21,266 bases of DNA from an uncultured Prevotella sp. (GTDB lineage: Bacteria > Bacteroidota > Bacteroidia > Bacteroidales > Bacteroidaceae), in assembly GCA_900557255.1 (NCBI GenBank), contig USSA01000038.1, forward strand, positions 1 through 21,266. Reading direction: 5' to 3'. The position numbers were made by a program, and so were the translations under genes. The notes below the pieces were generated by a model. It did no database searches, had not been told where the DNA came from, and saw nothing but the letters and a program-made list of their open reading frames with translations. This document shows positions 1 to 7,538 of the stretch, one piece after another (position 1 is the first letter of the stretch; each line of letters opens with the position of its first letter).

Positions 1-533
1 TCAGAATCATCAGCAATATGCTTCGTCTGTTGCCATCTGATGCGCAGGCAAAGGAGTATCCTGATGGCAGAACCTATCCGAATCTCTTCGATGCTCATCC
101 GCCATTCCAGATTGACGGCAACTTCGGAGTAACAGCCGGTATCGCCGAAATGCTCCTGCAGAGTCATGATGGAGCCGTGCATCTGTTGCCTGCCTTGCCT
201 GATGCCTGGAACATGGGAAGCGTAAAGGGACTTCGTGCCCGTGGCGGCTTTGTGGTGGATATGGACTGGAAGAATGGCAGACTGATGAAGGCGAAGATTC
301 GCTCCACCATCGGAGGCGTGCTGCGTCTCCGCTCCTACGTTCCGCTGAAGGCGAAGAATCTGAAGAAGGCTGAAGGTGATTGTCCGAATGCTTTGCTGGC
401 ACCTGCTGTAGTAAAAACAGCAATGGAGCAGCAGAGAGTGGAAGAAGGTGTCAAGGCAAATATCCCAGTGGTGTATGAATATGATTTGGAAACAGAGCCA
501 GGAAAGACTTATCAACTTTCCGGTTTAAAATAG
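1..533 (+). CDS. GH95-family glycoside hydrolase (alpha-L-fucosidase type), 3' end only
   Basis: The reading frame is open from the left edge (first full codon at base 3) to TAA at 531-533, giving the last 177 residues of a protein that in this family usually has about 750-850. The stretch [14 protein letters not shown] followed by [12 protein letters not shown] and HLLPALP is the signature of the C-terminal part of the (alpha/alpha)6 barrel of GH95, and the rest, including [11 protein letters not shown], resembles its C-terminal beta domain. Characterised GH95 enzymes remove alpha-1,2-linked L-fucose, or in some cases L-galactose, by an inverting mechanism from plant hemicellulose or host glycans. 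Signal peptide and most catalytic residues lie outside the window, so export and exact specificity cannot be judged. The next gene, a GH43 enzyme on the same strand 146 bp downstream, suggests a shared role in polysaccharide breakdown. I see no strong terminator between them. Family assignment is solid; substrate is inferred. Confidence 0.88.
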   Translation, partial: RIISNMLRLLPSDAQAKEYPDGRTYPNLFDAHPPFQIDGNFGVTAGIAEMLLQSHDGAVHLLPALPDAWNMGSVKGLRARGGFVVDMDWKNGRLMKAKIRSTIGGVLRLRSYVPLKAKNLKKAEGDCPNALLAPAVVKTAMEQQRVEEGVKANIPVVYEYDLETEPGKTYQLSGLK

Positions 534-581
534 GTGTTTCAAGTCTTATAATCGTATTTTATATAGGTAAATATCAAAAAA

Positions 582-641
582 AGCCGTAAAAGTATCGTTT
601 TGTCCACCGATAAGTGGATAAAAAGTGGTACTTTTGCGGCT
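582..641 (+). repeat. Nested inverted repeat over the GH43 promoter
   Basis: Arms at 582-594 and 629-641 pair over 13 positions with a single G-U (AGCCGTAAAAGTA against TACTTTTGCGGCT). Inside it a smaller dyad, TCCAC (603-607) and GTGGA (614-618), is separated by 6 bases. The right arm contains the predicted -7 element. No T-run follows, so it is a poor intrinsic terminator for the GH95 gene. It may be an operator or a transcript hairpin formed by readthrough. Confidence 0.5.
629..636 (+). promoter_or_regulatory. Predicted -7 element of the GH43 gene
   Basis: TACTTTTG matches the Bacteroidota housekeeping -7 consensus TAnnTTTG. The nearest TTG (600-602) is 26 bases upstream, longer than the usual 19-21, so the -33 element is weak or regulated. 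Transcription would start near 643, leaving a leader of about 37 nt before the ATG at 680. Confidence 0.5.
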
Positions 642-679
642 ATATTATTAATTATAAAATTTTAGACCTGAGAATTACA

Positions 680-2818
680 ATGAAGAAAGTATTAATTGCA
701 ACATGTTGCATCGCTCTGCTGAGCGGCTCCTTGAGTGTTTCGGCACAGAAGAAATCTGCTGCGAAAAGTGTTTCGGCACAGACCTTGGCAGGAAAGTCTT
801 GGTCGGCTGATAACGGTAATGGTACATTTACCAACCCTTTGTTTTATGATGAATTTTCCGACCCTGATATCATCAGAGTGGGGGAGGATTACTATCTGGC
901 GGGTACCACAATGCACAGTGTGCCGGGACTGGTGGTGCTGCATTCCAAGGATCTGGTGAACTGGGAATTCTCTTCCTACTGCTTCGACCGATTCGATGAT
1001 TCAGATGATTTCAATCTCAGAAACGGCAAAGAGGCTTATGGACAGGGTATCTGGGCGCCTGCCATCCGCTATCATAACGGCAAGTTCTATATTTTCTCGA
1101 ATATCAACGGACATGGATTGCAGGTTTATATCTCGGACAGTGCCAAGGGTCCTTGGACGCATCACAAGATTAATGGCGATATCTACGACCTCTCTGTGCT
1201 CTTCGATGAGGATGGCAAGATTTATGCCGTGCACAAGTATGGCAACGTGACCGTTACGGAGTTGAAGCCCGATTTGAGTGGTCCGGTAGAGGGCAGCAGC
1301 AAGGTGGTGATTCCGGAAGGCAATGCGATGGGTGAGGGACATCATGTGTATAAAATCAACGGCATGTACTACATCCTCTCTGCCGATTATTCGCCGATGG
1401 GCCGTATGCAGTGTGCCCGAAGCAAGAGCATCTGGGGACCTTACGAAACCTGTGTAATCAGCGAGAGAGAATCGTTTGGATACTCTGCAGGATGGAGTGT
1501 TGAAAATGTAGGTTTAGGAAGACCTGTTCCTGATGATAGTTTCGCTTTTAAAAACAACAAACCTGCTGATACTCGTTTGATATGTGCTACTATTCATCAG
1601 GGCGGCATCGTGCAGGCTCCGGATGGTAAATGGTGGGGCGTTTCAATGCAGGACTTCAATGCTGTGGGAAGAACGGTGTGTCTTTCGCCTATCACCTGGG
1701 TGGATGGCTGGCCTTACTTCGGACTGGAGAAGAATCTGGGCCGTTCGCCTCGTACCTGGTTTAAACCGAATGATGCGGTCAAGACTCCTCAGGCTCCATA
1801 CGAAAGATGTGATGATTTCTCAGACAAGACCTTCAAGCCAGTTTGGCAGTGGAATCATAATCCGAACGACAAGATGTGGTCGCTGAACAAGGAGCGAAAG
1901 GGCTGGCTAAGATTGCATTCGATGCCTGCCAAGCAATTGCTCTGGGCAAAGAATACACTCACCCAGCGTGCCATCGGACCGGTATCCTATACATCCGTAA
2001 AACTGGATGCTTCCCGACTGAAGGTGGGCGATGAGGCTGGTCTGGGTGCCATCAATATGCCGTATGCTTCGTTGGGTGTAGTGAAGACGGATAATGGATT
2101 GAGCCTGAGATGCTTCGACCAGAATACCAATAAGGAGGTTGTTAAGGAGCTGGGCAAGAATAAGTTGGTGTGGTTGCGTCTTTGGGGCGATTACGACAAG
2201 AGCCTGTTGCAATATTCTTACTCTTTGAATGGCAAGAACTGGGAGAATATCGGCGAACAGATGGTTTCTCCTTATCAGTTGAAGACCTTCCAGGGTGTTC
2301 GTGTGGCACTTTATGCGTTCAATAAGAAAAATGTGAATGGCGGTGTGGCTGATTTTGATGATTTCAAGGTAGAAGAGCCGATGGCTGACAGAACCGCCAA
2401 TCTGCCTATAGGCAAAACAATCCGACTCTTTAATCTTGCTGATGGCAACCTGATGAATGCCACAGGACACGGCTTGATACATGACTCCTGGAACAAAAAG
2501 GATATGGGGAATGGAGTGAAGTTTTTCATTGAAGACCGTGGACAGGGAAAGATTGCCTTGAAGACTGCTGACGGACGATATGTTTATATTGCTGGAGCTG
2601 GTCTGTCTGGTGATGTTCGCCTGACTTCCGACTCTTCCAAGGCAGAGGAGTTTGTATGGCAAGACATGCTTTATAACCGCTGCATGCTGCTTTCTCTGAA
2701 GACGCAGCGTTATGTAGGTAAGAATCCTATAGATGGAAGTCCTTATTCTGCAGATTACCAAGGTGCTGATGCCGGCATGAAGAACGGCTGTGTTTTTACA
2801 TGGGAAGTTGTTGAGTAA
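680..2818 (+). CDS. Secreted GH43-family glycoside hydrolase with C-terminal accessory domains
   Basis: This 712-residue enzyme starts at ATG 680, which gives a clean signal peptide (MKKVLIATCC...SVSAQ, cleavage near residue 22). An in-frame GTG at 614 would lie upstream of the promoter. The five-bladed propeller occupies about residues 48-390. The expected GH43 triad is visible: base Asp61 in FSDPDII, pKa-tuning Asp170 in IYDLSVLFDEDG, and acid Glu219 in GEGHHVYK. Residues of about 395-590 form a beta-sandwich of the kind common in long GH43 proteins (starting DDFSDKTFKPVWQWNHNP), and about 595-712 form a third domain I cannot name, possibly a beta-trefoil. Known activities of the family are beta-xylosidase, alpha-L-arabinofuranosidase and related exo-activities on xylan or pectin side chains. 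The resemblance is to the arabinofuranosidase-type subfamilies (GH43_12-like), which is a tentative reading. It probably acts in the periplasm or at the cell surface, together with the adjacent GH95 enzyme. Confidence 0.9.
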   Translation: MKKVLIATCCIALLSGSLSVSAQKKSAAKSVSAQTLAGKSWSADNGNGTFTNPLFYDEFSDPDIIRVGEDYYLAGTTMHSVPGLVVLHSKDLVNWEFSSYCFDRFDDSDDFNLRNGKEAYGQGIWAPAIRYHNGKFYIFSNINGHGLQVYISDSAKGPWTHHKINGDIYDLSVLFDEDGKIYAVHKYGNVTVTELKPDLSGPVEGSSKVVIPEGNAMGEGHHVYKINGMYYILSADYSPMGRMQCARSKSIWGPYETCVISERESFGYSAGWSVENVGLGRPVPDDSFAFKNNKPADTRLICATIHQGGIVQAPDGKWWGVSMQDFNAVGRTVCLSPITWVDGWPYFGLEKNLGRSPRTWFKPNDAVKTPQAPYERCDDFSDKTFKPVWQWNHNPNDKMWSLNKERKGWLRLHSMPAKQLLWAKNTLTQRAIGPVSYTSVKLDASRLKVGDEAGLGAINMPYASLGVVKTDNGLSLRCFDQNTNKEVVKELGKNKLVWLRLWGDYDKSLLQYSYSLNGKNWENIGEQMVSPYQLKTFQGVRVALYAFNKKNVNGGVADFDDFKVEEPMADRTANLPIGKTIRLFNLADGNLMNATGHGLIHDSWNKKDMGNGVKFFIEDRGQGKIALKTADGRYVYIAGAGLSGDVRLTSDSSKAEEFVWQDMLYNRCMLLSLKTQRYVGKNPIDGSPYSADYQGADAGMKNGCVFTWEVVE

Positions 2819-2842
2819 AGATATCTATTCTTTATAAATTAG

Positions 2843-2886
2843 AAGAGGCAGACTCTCGCTGTGGGGAGTCTGCCTCTTTTTCTTTT
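2843..2886 (+). terminator. Intrinsic terminator after the GH43 gene
   Basis: A perfect 13-bp stem (2843-2855 with 2866-2878) with a 10-nt loop is followed by TTTCTTTT. It lies between convergent genes, and the matching A-run on the left (AGAAGAGG) lets it also serve the - strand barrel gene weakly. Confidence 0.9.
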
Positions 2887-2900
2887 GTGATATTGTTCGA

Positions 2901-3647
2901 TTATTCGAAATAGAATGTAAGAGCTATCATCTTGCTATGTGCTGACTTAGCTGATAGAGTATATGGAAGTGTACTCTTGTCTTTTATATTTTTGATGTGA
3001 TTTTTATCGTATGTATCTGTTATTCCATACATAAACTTCAGTTCTGGGCGAAGTTTGAAATAAGGCAGATAGAAATCACACCCCAATCCCAGTTCTAGGA
3101 ACAGATCTGTTTTCTTCAGTTTGATATAATCTTCGTTCTTGCTGTTCAGATTCATCATCGGGTTGATTCCTGCCATGATGTATGGGCGGTGATTGTTGAA
3201 TCTCTGTGCTGCAAATATCAGGTCGAGGGCACTGGAAATGTAAGCCGTCTTCATCTCCTGTTTCTGTTGGATTGGATTACCGGCTCCATCTTTTTCCAGC
3301 ATGTTGTAGAAGGAGAGATGTCGGGTACCGAAATACATGGCTGGTGCTATGCGTAGCTGGAAGTGGGTGTTGAGGCGGAATTCTCCTAGTACACCTACTG
3401 TAAATCCAGTATCCCATCTGTCCTGGTCTACTGTTACACAGCTTTGCTGCTCAATGCCGTCAGCATCAAGATAAGTCACCGGTCCTGCATTCTGGAATTC
3501 TATATCCTGGAAGTGGGTGCCTACTAATACACCGAAGTGGAATGGGCGCAAATCGGTATAAGGACGGTTTTCTACCGTTCTTTCCTGTGCGCTAGCCTGG
3601 ATTGTGATGGCAAGGCTTATGATGAATGTCAATAGTTTCTGTTTCAT
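2901..3647 (-). CDS. PorT-like outer-membrane beta-barrel protein
   Basis: The 248-residue product begins with a signal peptide (MKQKLLTFIISLAITIQASA, cleavage before Gln21). The mature part is a series of alternating amphipathic strands: RPFHFGVLVGTHFQDIEF, WDTGFTVGVLGEFRLNTHFQLRIAPAMYFG, AYISSALDLIFAAQ, LFLELGLGCDFYLPYFKLRPELKFMYGI, and the terminal MIALTFYFE ending next to an aromatic residue, as outer-membrane barrels do. The pairing of a G-G-F-x-LP-FK-x-PELK strand with the early HFG strand is the pattern of the PorT/OMP_b-brl_2 family. PorT itself is part of type IX secretion and gliding in Bacteroidota, but other family members are uncharacterised. No other type IX secretion gene lies nearby, so I name it only as PorT-like. 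It is transcribed alone, divergent from the ferredoxin gene. I found no clear TAnnTTTG promoter for it. Confidence 0.75.
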   Translation of the reverse strand: MKQKLLTFIISLAITIQASAQERTVENRPYTDLRPFHFGVLVGTHFQDIEFQNAGPVTYLDADGIEQQSCVTVDQDRWDTGFTVGVLGEFRLNTHFQLRIAPAMYFGTRHLSFYNMLEKDGAGNPIQQKQEMKTAYISSALDLIFAAQRFNNHRPYIMAGINPMMNLNSKNEDYIKLKKTDLFLELGLGCDFYLPYFKLRPELKFMYGITDTYDKNHIKNIKDKSTLPYTLSAKSAHSKMIALTFYFE

Positions 3648-3732
3648 ATATTTATAACGGAATATTCCTCTTCATATTGCTTTCCGTTTTATTTCGATTA
3701 TGTATAAATTAATCTAATTCTTGAAAATTCTT

Positions 3733-3799
3733 ATACCTAATTGTAGGTATTTCAGAAATTATTATTATCTTTGCACCATAATTATTAGGTAATATACCT
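3733..3799. promoter_or_regulatory. Two TACCT/AGGTA inverted repeats flanking the ferredoxin promoter
   Basis: ATACCTA-N4-TAGGTAT (3733-3750) is a perfect 7-bp dyad whose 4-base centre overlaps the -33 TTG. AGGTA-ATA-TACCT (3787-3799) is a second dyad built from the same half-site, placed just after the expected transcription start. Four TACCT/AGGTA half-sites in 67 bp suggest an operator pair, possibly shared with the divergent barrel gene. The regulator is unknown. Confidence 0.45.
3741..3773 (+). promoter_or_regulatory. Ferredoxin promoter
   Basis: TTG (3741-3743), 22 bases, then TATCTTTG (3766-3773), close to the Bacteroidota consensus. The start point would be near 3780, giving an AT-rich leader of about 90 nt. 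Confidence 0.7.
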
Positions 3800-3870
3800 G
3801 ATGTTATGAAGTAAGACAAATTAAAAGCATATTATACAAAAACATTATAAACATTTAAACATTAATAATT

Positions 3871-4038
3871 ATGGCATACGTAATTGGTGACGATTGTATC
3901 GCTTGCGGTACATGTATTGATGAGTGTCCATCAGGTGCAATCTCTGAGGGCGATAAGTATTCAATCAACCCAGACCTCTGCACAGAGTGTGGTACTTGTG
4001 CTGATGTTTGCCCTAACGAGGCAATCAGTCTTCCTTAA
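3871..4038 (+). CDS. 2[4Fe-4S] bacterial-type ferredoxin (55 aa)
   Basis: This short gene encodes 55 residues beginning MAYVIGDDCIACGTC and ending NEAISLP. It has two complete CxxCxxCxxxCP motifs: Cys9, 12, 15, 19 with Pro20, and Cys37, 40, 43, 47 with Pro48. That is the clostridial-type low-potential ferredoxin with two [4Fe-4S] clusters. Length, pseudo-twofold symmetry and the short N-terminal extension all fit the family. The protein is a cytoplasmic electron carrier; in anaerobes it typically links pyruvate:ferredoxin oxidoreductase, hydrogenases or Rnf to one another, but the partner here cannot be read from the context. The gene stands alone between its own promoter and a terminator. 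The start codon lies in an A-rich context (ATTAATAATT) without a Shine-Dalgarno sequence, typical of strongly expressed Bacteroidota genes. Confidence 0.97.
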   Translation: MAYVIGDDCIACGTCIDECPSGAISEGDKYSINPDLCTECGTCADVCPNEAISLP

Positions 4039-4074
4039 TCTATAAGGTAGATACTTTTAGTTACATAAAACATT

Positions 4075-4110
4075 GAGAGCGGTTCCCTTGGGAATCGCTC
4101 TTTTCTTTTT
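4075..4110 (+). terminator. Intrinsic terminator after the ferredoxin gene
   Basis: GAGAGCGGTTCCC (4075-4087) pairs with GGGAATCGCTCTT (4090-4102) through one internal G-U and a terminal G-U. The tail is TTTTCTTTTT. Confidence 0.88.
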
Positions 4111-4170
4111 CTATTGTTTAAAGATTTTGTTTTATCGTTATTTCCTTTTATTTGCTTATAGTACAAATCA

Positions 4171-4213
4171 AATAAACTAAAAGGGGATTGCATCAATAAC
4201 TGATGCAATCCCC
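4171..4213 (-). terminator. Intrinsic terminator of the exbB-TPR operon
   Basis: A perfect 13-bp stem (4183-4195 with 4201-4213, loop ATAAC) lies 24 bp beyond the TPR stop codon. On the - strand it is followed by TTTTAGTTTATT, so it ends the six-gene operon. Confidence 0.88.
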
Positions 4214-4237
4214 AATATGTTGTAGTTAATGTTATGC

Positions 4238-5659
4238 TTATTCACCTGGCTTGAGACCTGCCTTCTCGTAAGCATCGTTAGCCAACTTGTTCTGTGGATC
4301 AAGCTTCAGAAGCTTATCCCAGTATGGCTTAGCTGTATTGAAATCCTGCTTGTCGTAGGTATAGATGAAGCCCATATACTGGTAAGATGTCTTCAGGTAG
4401 CTGAGCTCATCTTCATCACACTGCTTTGCTTCCAGCTCATTGATTACTTCTGTATAAGCAGCAATAGCCTTGTCGTCCAACTCATTCTGGAAAGCTGTGT
4501 TACCCTCCTGAAGCTTAGCAAATGGCTTCAATGTAGGATACTTCTCTGCCAACTTAGCGTACACGCCGATAGCCTTATCGATATTTTCAACCTTCTTGGC
4601 TGGATCTTTCTTAGCCTTGTTTATATAGATTTCAGCAAGCTTCATGAAGTCTGTAGGAGCAGCATTTGGATTCTTGTCCATGTACTGCTGGTTGTACTCC
4701 AAAGCCTTGTCTTCATCGCCCAACTCCTTGTAAGCCTCAGAGATATACTGCAATGGCTTAGGATCGTCAGCCTTCATCTCCAATGCCTTCTGGTACTGAG
4801 CAATAGCCTCATTATACTGCTTGTTGCCAGCCAAGGCCAAACCATAATAAGCTACGATACTGGCATTCTTCTTGATAGAATCGGTGTTCATTACGATGTT
4901 TGCATGCTGGAGAGCAGATTCAAAGTTCTTTACGTCAACAGCAGCGCGCATGGCCAAAACCTGCATAGCTGCATCCTTAGGGAACTTCTGGATACCAGTT
5001 TCGCAAAGGCTCAAACTTTCTTCCTTCTTACCTACGATATAAGCTGTGAAAGCATATTCGTACTGAGTATACTCTTCAAGTGTGTTTGGCTTAGCCTTTG
5101 AGAAATACTCATAAGCCTTCTCGTAGTTGCCAGCGCTGAAGAAGTTGTGACCTGCTTCTGCCTCGATAGGGTAGTTAGGGTTGATTTCTCTCAGTTTGTT
5201 CAAAGCTTCCGCACTAGCCTGTGGGTCAATTTTACGGTAGACGTTAGAATAGCTGATATATCCCTGAGGATTCTTAGGATCCATTGTCATACACTGACCG
5301 TACCATGTAGCAGCCTCACCACCATTGTCCTGCATTGCATAGATGTCGCCTTTCAGAATGTAAGCGTCACCATAGTTCTTGAACTTAGCGATGACAGCAT
5401 CAGCAACAGCGTTAGCCTGATCATAGTTTTTGTTCATTGCAAGAAGGTTACCCAAAGCAATCAATGCCTTAGGATCCTTTTTGAACTCCTTCTGGTATTC
5501 CTTGATTTCCTTGGCAAAAGCCTTAGGATCTGCATTACCAGCCTTCAATGTAGTCTCTATAGGTTTCAGCATGTCCTTATAGTTGACATCCTGTGCCATT
5601 GCAGGTGCTGCCAAACCCATGACGAGCAAACCTGCTACTAAATATTTAATAGCTTTCAT
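4238..5659 (-). CDS. Periplasmic tetratricopeptide-repeat protein, last gene of the TonB operon
   Basis: The product has 473 residues with a signal peptide (MKAIKYLVAGLLVMGLAAPAMA, cleavage before Gln23) and no lipobox, so it is predicted to be soluble in the periplasm. From about residue 60 nearly the whole chain is helical TPR-type repeat. Clear repeat cores are ALIALGNLLAMNKNYDQAN, AYILKGDIYAMQDNGGEA, SIVAYYGLALAGNKQYNEA, PLQYISEAYKELGDEDKA and SYQYMGFIYTYDKQDFNTA; I estimate eight to ten repeats. TPR arrays bind other proteins. It is the sixth gene of the exbB-exbD-exbD-tonB-PstS-like operon, 29 bp after the fifth and directly before the operon terminator, so a role in assembling, regulating or sensing the TonB machinery is a fair inference. 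I cannot assign a partner or an established name. Confidence 0.88.
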   Translation of the reverse strand: MKAIKYLVAGLLVMGLAAPAMAQDVNYKDMLKPIETTLKAGNADPKAFAKEIKEYQKEFKKDPKALIALGNLLAMNKNYDQANAVADAVIAKFKNYGDAYILKGDIYAMQDNGGEAATWYGQCMTMDPKNPQGYISYSNVYRKIDPQASAEALNKLREINPNYPIEAEAGHNFFSAGNYEKAYEYFSKAKPNTLEEYTQYEYAFTAYIVGKKEESLSLCETGIQKFPKDAAMQVLAMRAAVDVKNFESALQHANIVMNTDSIKKNASIVAYYGLALAGNKQYNEAIAQYQKALEMKADDPKPLQYISEAYKELGDEDKALEYNQQYMDKNPNAAPTDFMKLAEIYINKAKKDPAKKVENIDKAIGVYAKLAEKYPTLKPFAKLQEGNTAFQNELDDKAIAAYTEVINELEAKQCDEDELSYLKTSYQYMGFIYTYDKQDFNTAKPYWDKLLKLDPQNKLANDAYEKAGLKPGE

Positions 5660-5688
5660 AATTCTATTTTTTTATATGTGTCTCTTTC

Positions 5689-6654
5689 TTAGCGTTTTAC
5701 ATTAACGGTCTTTATAGTGATGTCACCTCTGTATGGAAGCAATCCGGTCTTGAACAGGATGAGTTGTCCTCTTGGACCTGAAATGTAGTTTGCGAAGCTC
5801 CAAGGCAATGCCTTGTGAGGGTCAACTACAATAGCATATAATGTTCTGACGAACGGATATCTTCCATCCAGCAAGTATGCCTGATATGGTTGCCAGCTGT
5901 TATATGGTGTTGCCACATCTTTGATAGATACTCGCATGACATGAATATTCTTCTTAAATGTAGTGTTGGTTGAATCACGGCGGTCGTTGAGCCAGTTAGA
6001 TCCAATTACACCGATTGAGCCTGGGTTCTGATCCACATAGTCGATAACCTCTTTACTAGTTTTTGCGGCCATGATTTTTGCACCCATTTTAGCTCCGTGC
6101 AATACAGAGTCTACTACATAATTGGTTGTTGCAGAGCGGGTATTATCGAAAATGACTTCGATGTCGCCTCTCTTTGAACCTTTCACAATATCACTCCATT
6201 TAGTTGCCTTACCCGTAAGGATACGTTTGATATCTTTTACCGTAATACAAGTATCATTGTTTTGCTTGTTTACAATAAATGCCAATCCATCGTAACCGAT
6301 AGGGAAAACAGAAGGAATTACATTGCTTTTAGACTTCAAGTAGGCTATTTCACTATCTTTCAAATTACGTGTAGTGAATAAAAGCGCTGTTTTGAAATCT
6401 TTAATCATCTGAAGTCCGGTGACTTCATCTGTATACTTCGGCTTGAGTTTAGCTTTTGGGAACTCATACTCAAACTGACTTCTTTCTTCGTCAATGATAG
6501 GACTCAAACTCTCGTCAGCCACAAATTCAATTGTGCCTGAAGTAGGAGTATCAGTTCTACCATCTTTGGCTTTCTTCTCGCCACATGACGAGAAGAAAGC
6601 CATTGATAGTACTGTTAATCCTATACCTAAAAAAATATAAGATGTTTTTTTCAT
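5689..6654 (-). CDS. PstS-like substrate-binding lipoprotein in the TonB operon
   Basis: The start was set at 6654 (321 residues). It lies 4 bp after the tonB stop codon and gives a lipoprotein signal MKKTSYIFLG...FFSSC with Cys24 as the lipidation site. A longer frame back to 6774 would run into tonB and has no signal. Residues of about 40-315 resemble the PstS/PBP-like fold (GTIEFVADESLSPII at the start, IGYDGLAFIVN, IKRILTGKATKWSDI, IEVIFDNTRSATTNYV, GSIGVIGSNW, YPFVRTLYAIV, GPRGQLILFKTGLLP at the end). In true PstS the central loop is RxxGSGT, whose residues hold phosphate; here it reads DNTRSATTN, so phosphate binding is uncertain. No pstC, pstA or pstB gene is present. The gene is embedded between tonB and the TPR gene, which points to a role linked to TonB-dependent transport rather than to an ABC importer. 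Confidence 0.85.
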   Translation of the reverse strand: MKKTSYIFLGIGLTVLSMAFFSSCGEKKAKDGRTDTPTSGTIEFVADESLSPIIDEERSQFEYEFPKAKLKPKYTDEVTGLQMIKDFKTALLFTTRNLKDSEIAYLKSKSNVIPSVFPIGYDGLAFIVNKQNNDTCITVKDIKRILTGKATKWSDIVKGSKRGDIEVIFDNTRSATTNYVVDSVLHGAKMGAKIMAAKTSKEVIDYVDQNPGSIGVIGSNWLNDRRDSTNTTFKKNIHVMRVSIKDVATPYNSWQPYQAYLLDGRYPFVRTLYAIVVDPHKALPWSFANYISGPRGQLILFKTGLLPYRGDITIKTVNVKR

Positions 6655-6658
6655 TCTA

Positions 6659-7507
6659 TTACTGCAATCTAAATACAACTGGTACAGTATACTTAACACG
6701 TACAGCAGAACCGTTTTGCTTACCTGGTTTCCACTTAGGCATGCTCTTAACGACACGCTGTGCTTCACGGTCAAGTGAAGGGTCTACGGAACGAGCTACC
6801 TTAACATCAGAGATAGAACCATCACGCTCTACCACGAATGATACGATAACACGACCCTGTACACCATTTTCCTGTGCAACGACAGGATACTTGATGTTGC
6901 TTGCAAGGTAAGACATCAGGGCGCCTTGTCCACCAGGGAATGAAGGCATCTCCTCTACGACGTCGAAGACCTTAGTAGAAACCTCAGGTTTTGGTGCTGG
7001 TGGTGGAGGTGGAGCTGCCACTGCAATATCATTTCTTACAGCTTCAATTGTACGGTCTTTCACACCTTCCTTGTTTTCAGTACCGACTGCAACTTTGTCA
7101 TCCAGTTTATCCATCTGCTTAACCTGGTTTTCCTCTTTTACGAGTTCATCCTTCTTAATGACAGGTGCGGTAAACTTCTGAGTTTCGCGAGCCACAGGAA
7201 TCTCCTTTTTCATTTCAACCTTAGGCTTCACTGGCTCCTTCTTCTTTTCTTCCTTCTTAGCCTGCTGCTGGAGTTTAGCCAACTCCATAGCTTCCATATA
7301 TGCTTGCTGCTCTTCAGCCTGTTTCTGTTCAATAACCTTCCAAGCTAAAAAACCACCCACGAGAGCTGCAGCAATGACCAAGATAAGCAGAGCCTTGATG
7401 TTTCTGCCAGAAGTACCCTTACGGAGCTGGTATGCACCATACTCCTTGTTCTTTCCGGCGAAAACCATATCGACCCATTTAGGATCGTAAAGATCAATTT
7501 TTGCCAT
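6659..7507 (-). CDS. tonB: TonB energy transducer
   Basis: The protein has 282 residues. The N-terminal motif MAKIDLYDPKWVDMVFAGKN followed by KEYGAYQLRK is typical of Bacteroidota TonB. A single membrane span follows (about 37-56, ALLILVIAAALVGGFLAW). Residues of about 60-175 are a charged, Lys/Glu-rich and then proline-rich spacer (PPPPPAPKPE) that crosses the periplasm. The C-terminal TonB domain lies at about 205-282 (YPVVAQENGVQGRVIVSFVV, SLDREAQRVVKSMPKWKPGK, VRVKYTVPVVFRL) and would contact the TonB box of outer-membrane transporters. Energy comes from the proton-driven ExbB/ExbD motor encoded just upstream, 31 bp away. In this phylum TonB powers SusC-type glycan importers as well as siderophore and cobalamin uptake; which receptors this copy serves cannot be told, because these genomes usually carry several tonB genes. 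Confidence 0.96.
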   Translation of the reverse strand: MAKIDLYDPKWVDMVFAGKNKEYGAYQLRKGTSGRNIKALLILVIAAALVGGFLAWKVIEQKQAEEQQAYMEAMELAKLQQQAKKEEKKKEPVKPKVEMKKEIPVARETQKFTAPVIKKDELVKEENQVKQMDKLDDKVAVGTENKEGVKDRTIEAVRNDIAVAAPPPPPAPKPEVSTKVFDVVEEMPSFPGGQGALMSYLASNIKYPVVAQENGVQGRVIVSFVVERDGSISDVKVARSVDPSLDREAQRVVKSMPKWKPGKQNGSAVRVKYTVPVVFRLQ

Positions 7508-7538
7508 TTCTTTCTTGTTTTAATTGTTAGTACACATC

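Noticed and set aside
614..679. GTG start at 614 adding 22 residues to the GH43 enzyme
   Set aside because: It lies upstream of the predicted -7 element, and ATG 680 starts a standard signal peptide.
1907..2761. Long open frame on the - strand inside the GH43 gene (284 codons)
   Set aside because: It is antisense to a conserved coding region, has no recognisable motif and no promoter.
4229..5101. Open frame of 290 codons on the + strand opposite the TPR gene
   Set aside because: Low-complexity Leu/Val/Ser/Cys composition arises from the reverse complement of a TPR gene; the opposite strand has signal peptide, repeats and operon context.
5689..6654. Calling the lipoprotein pstS outright
   Set aside because: The phosphate-binding loop is not conserved and there is no Pst transporter nearby, so only PstS-like is justified.
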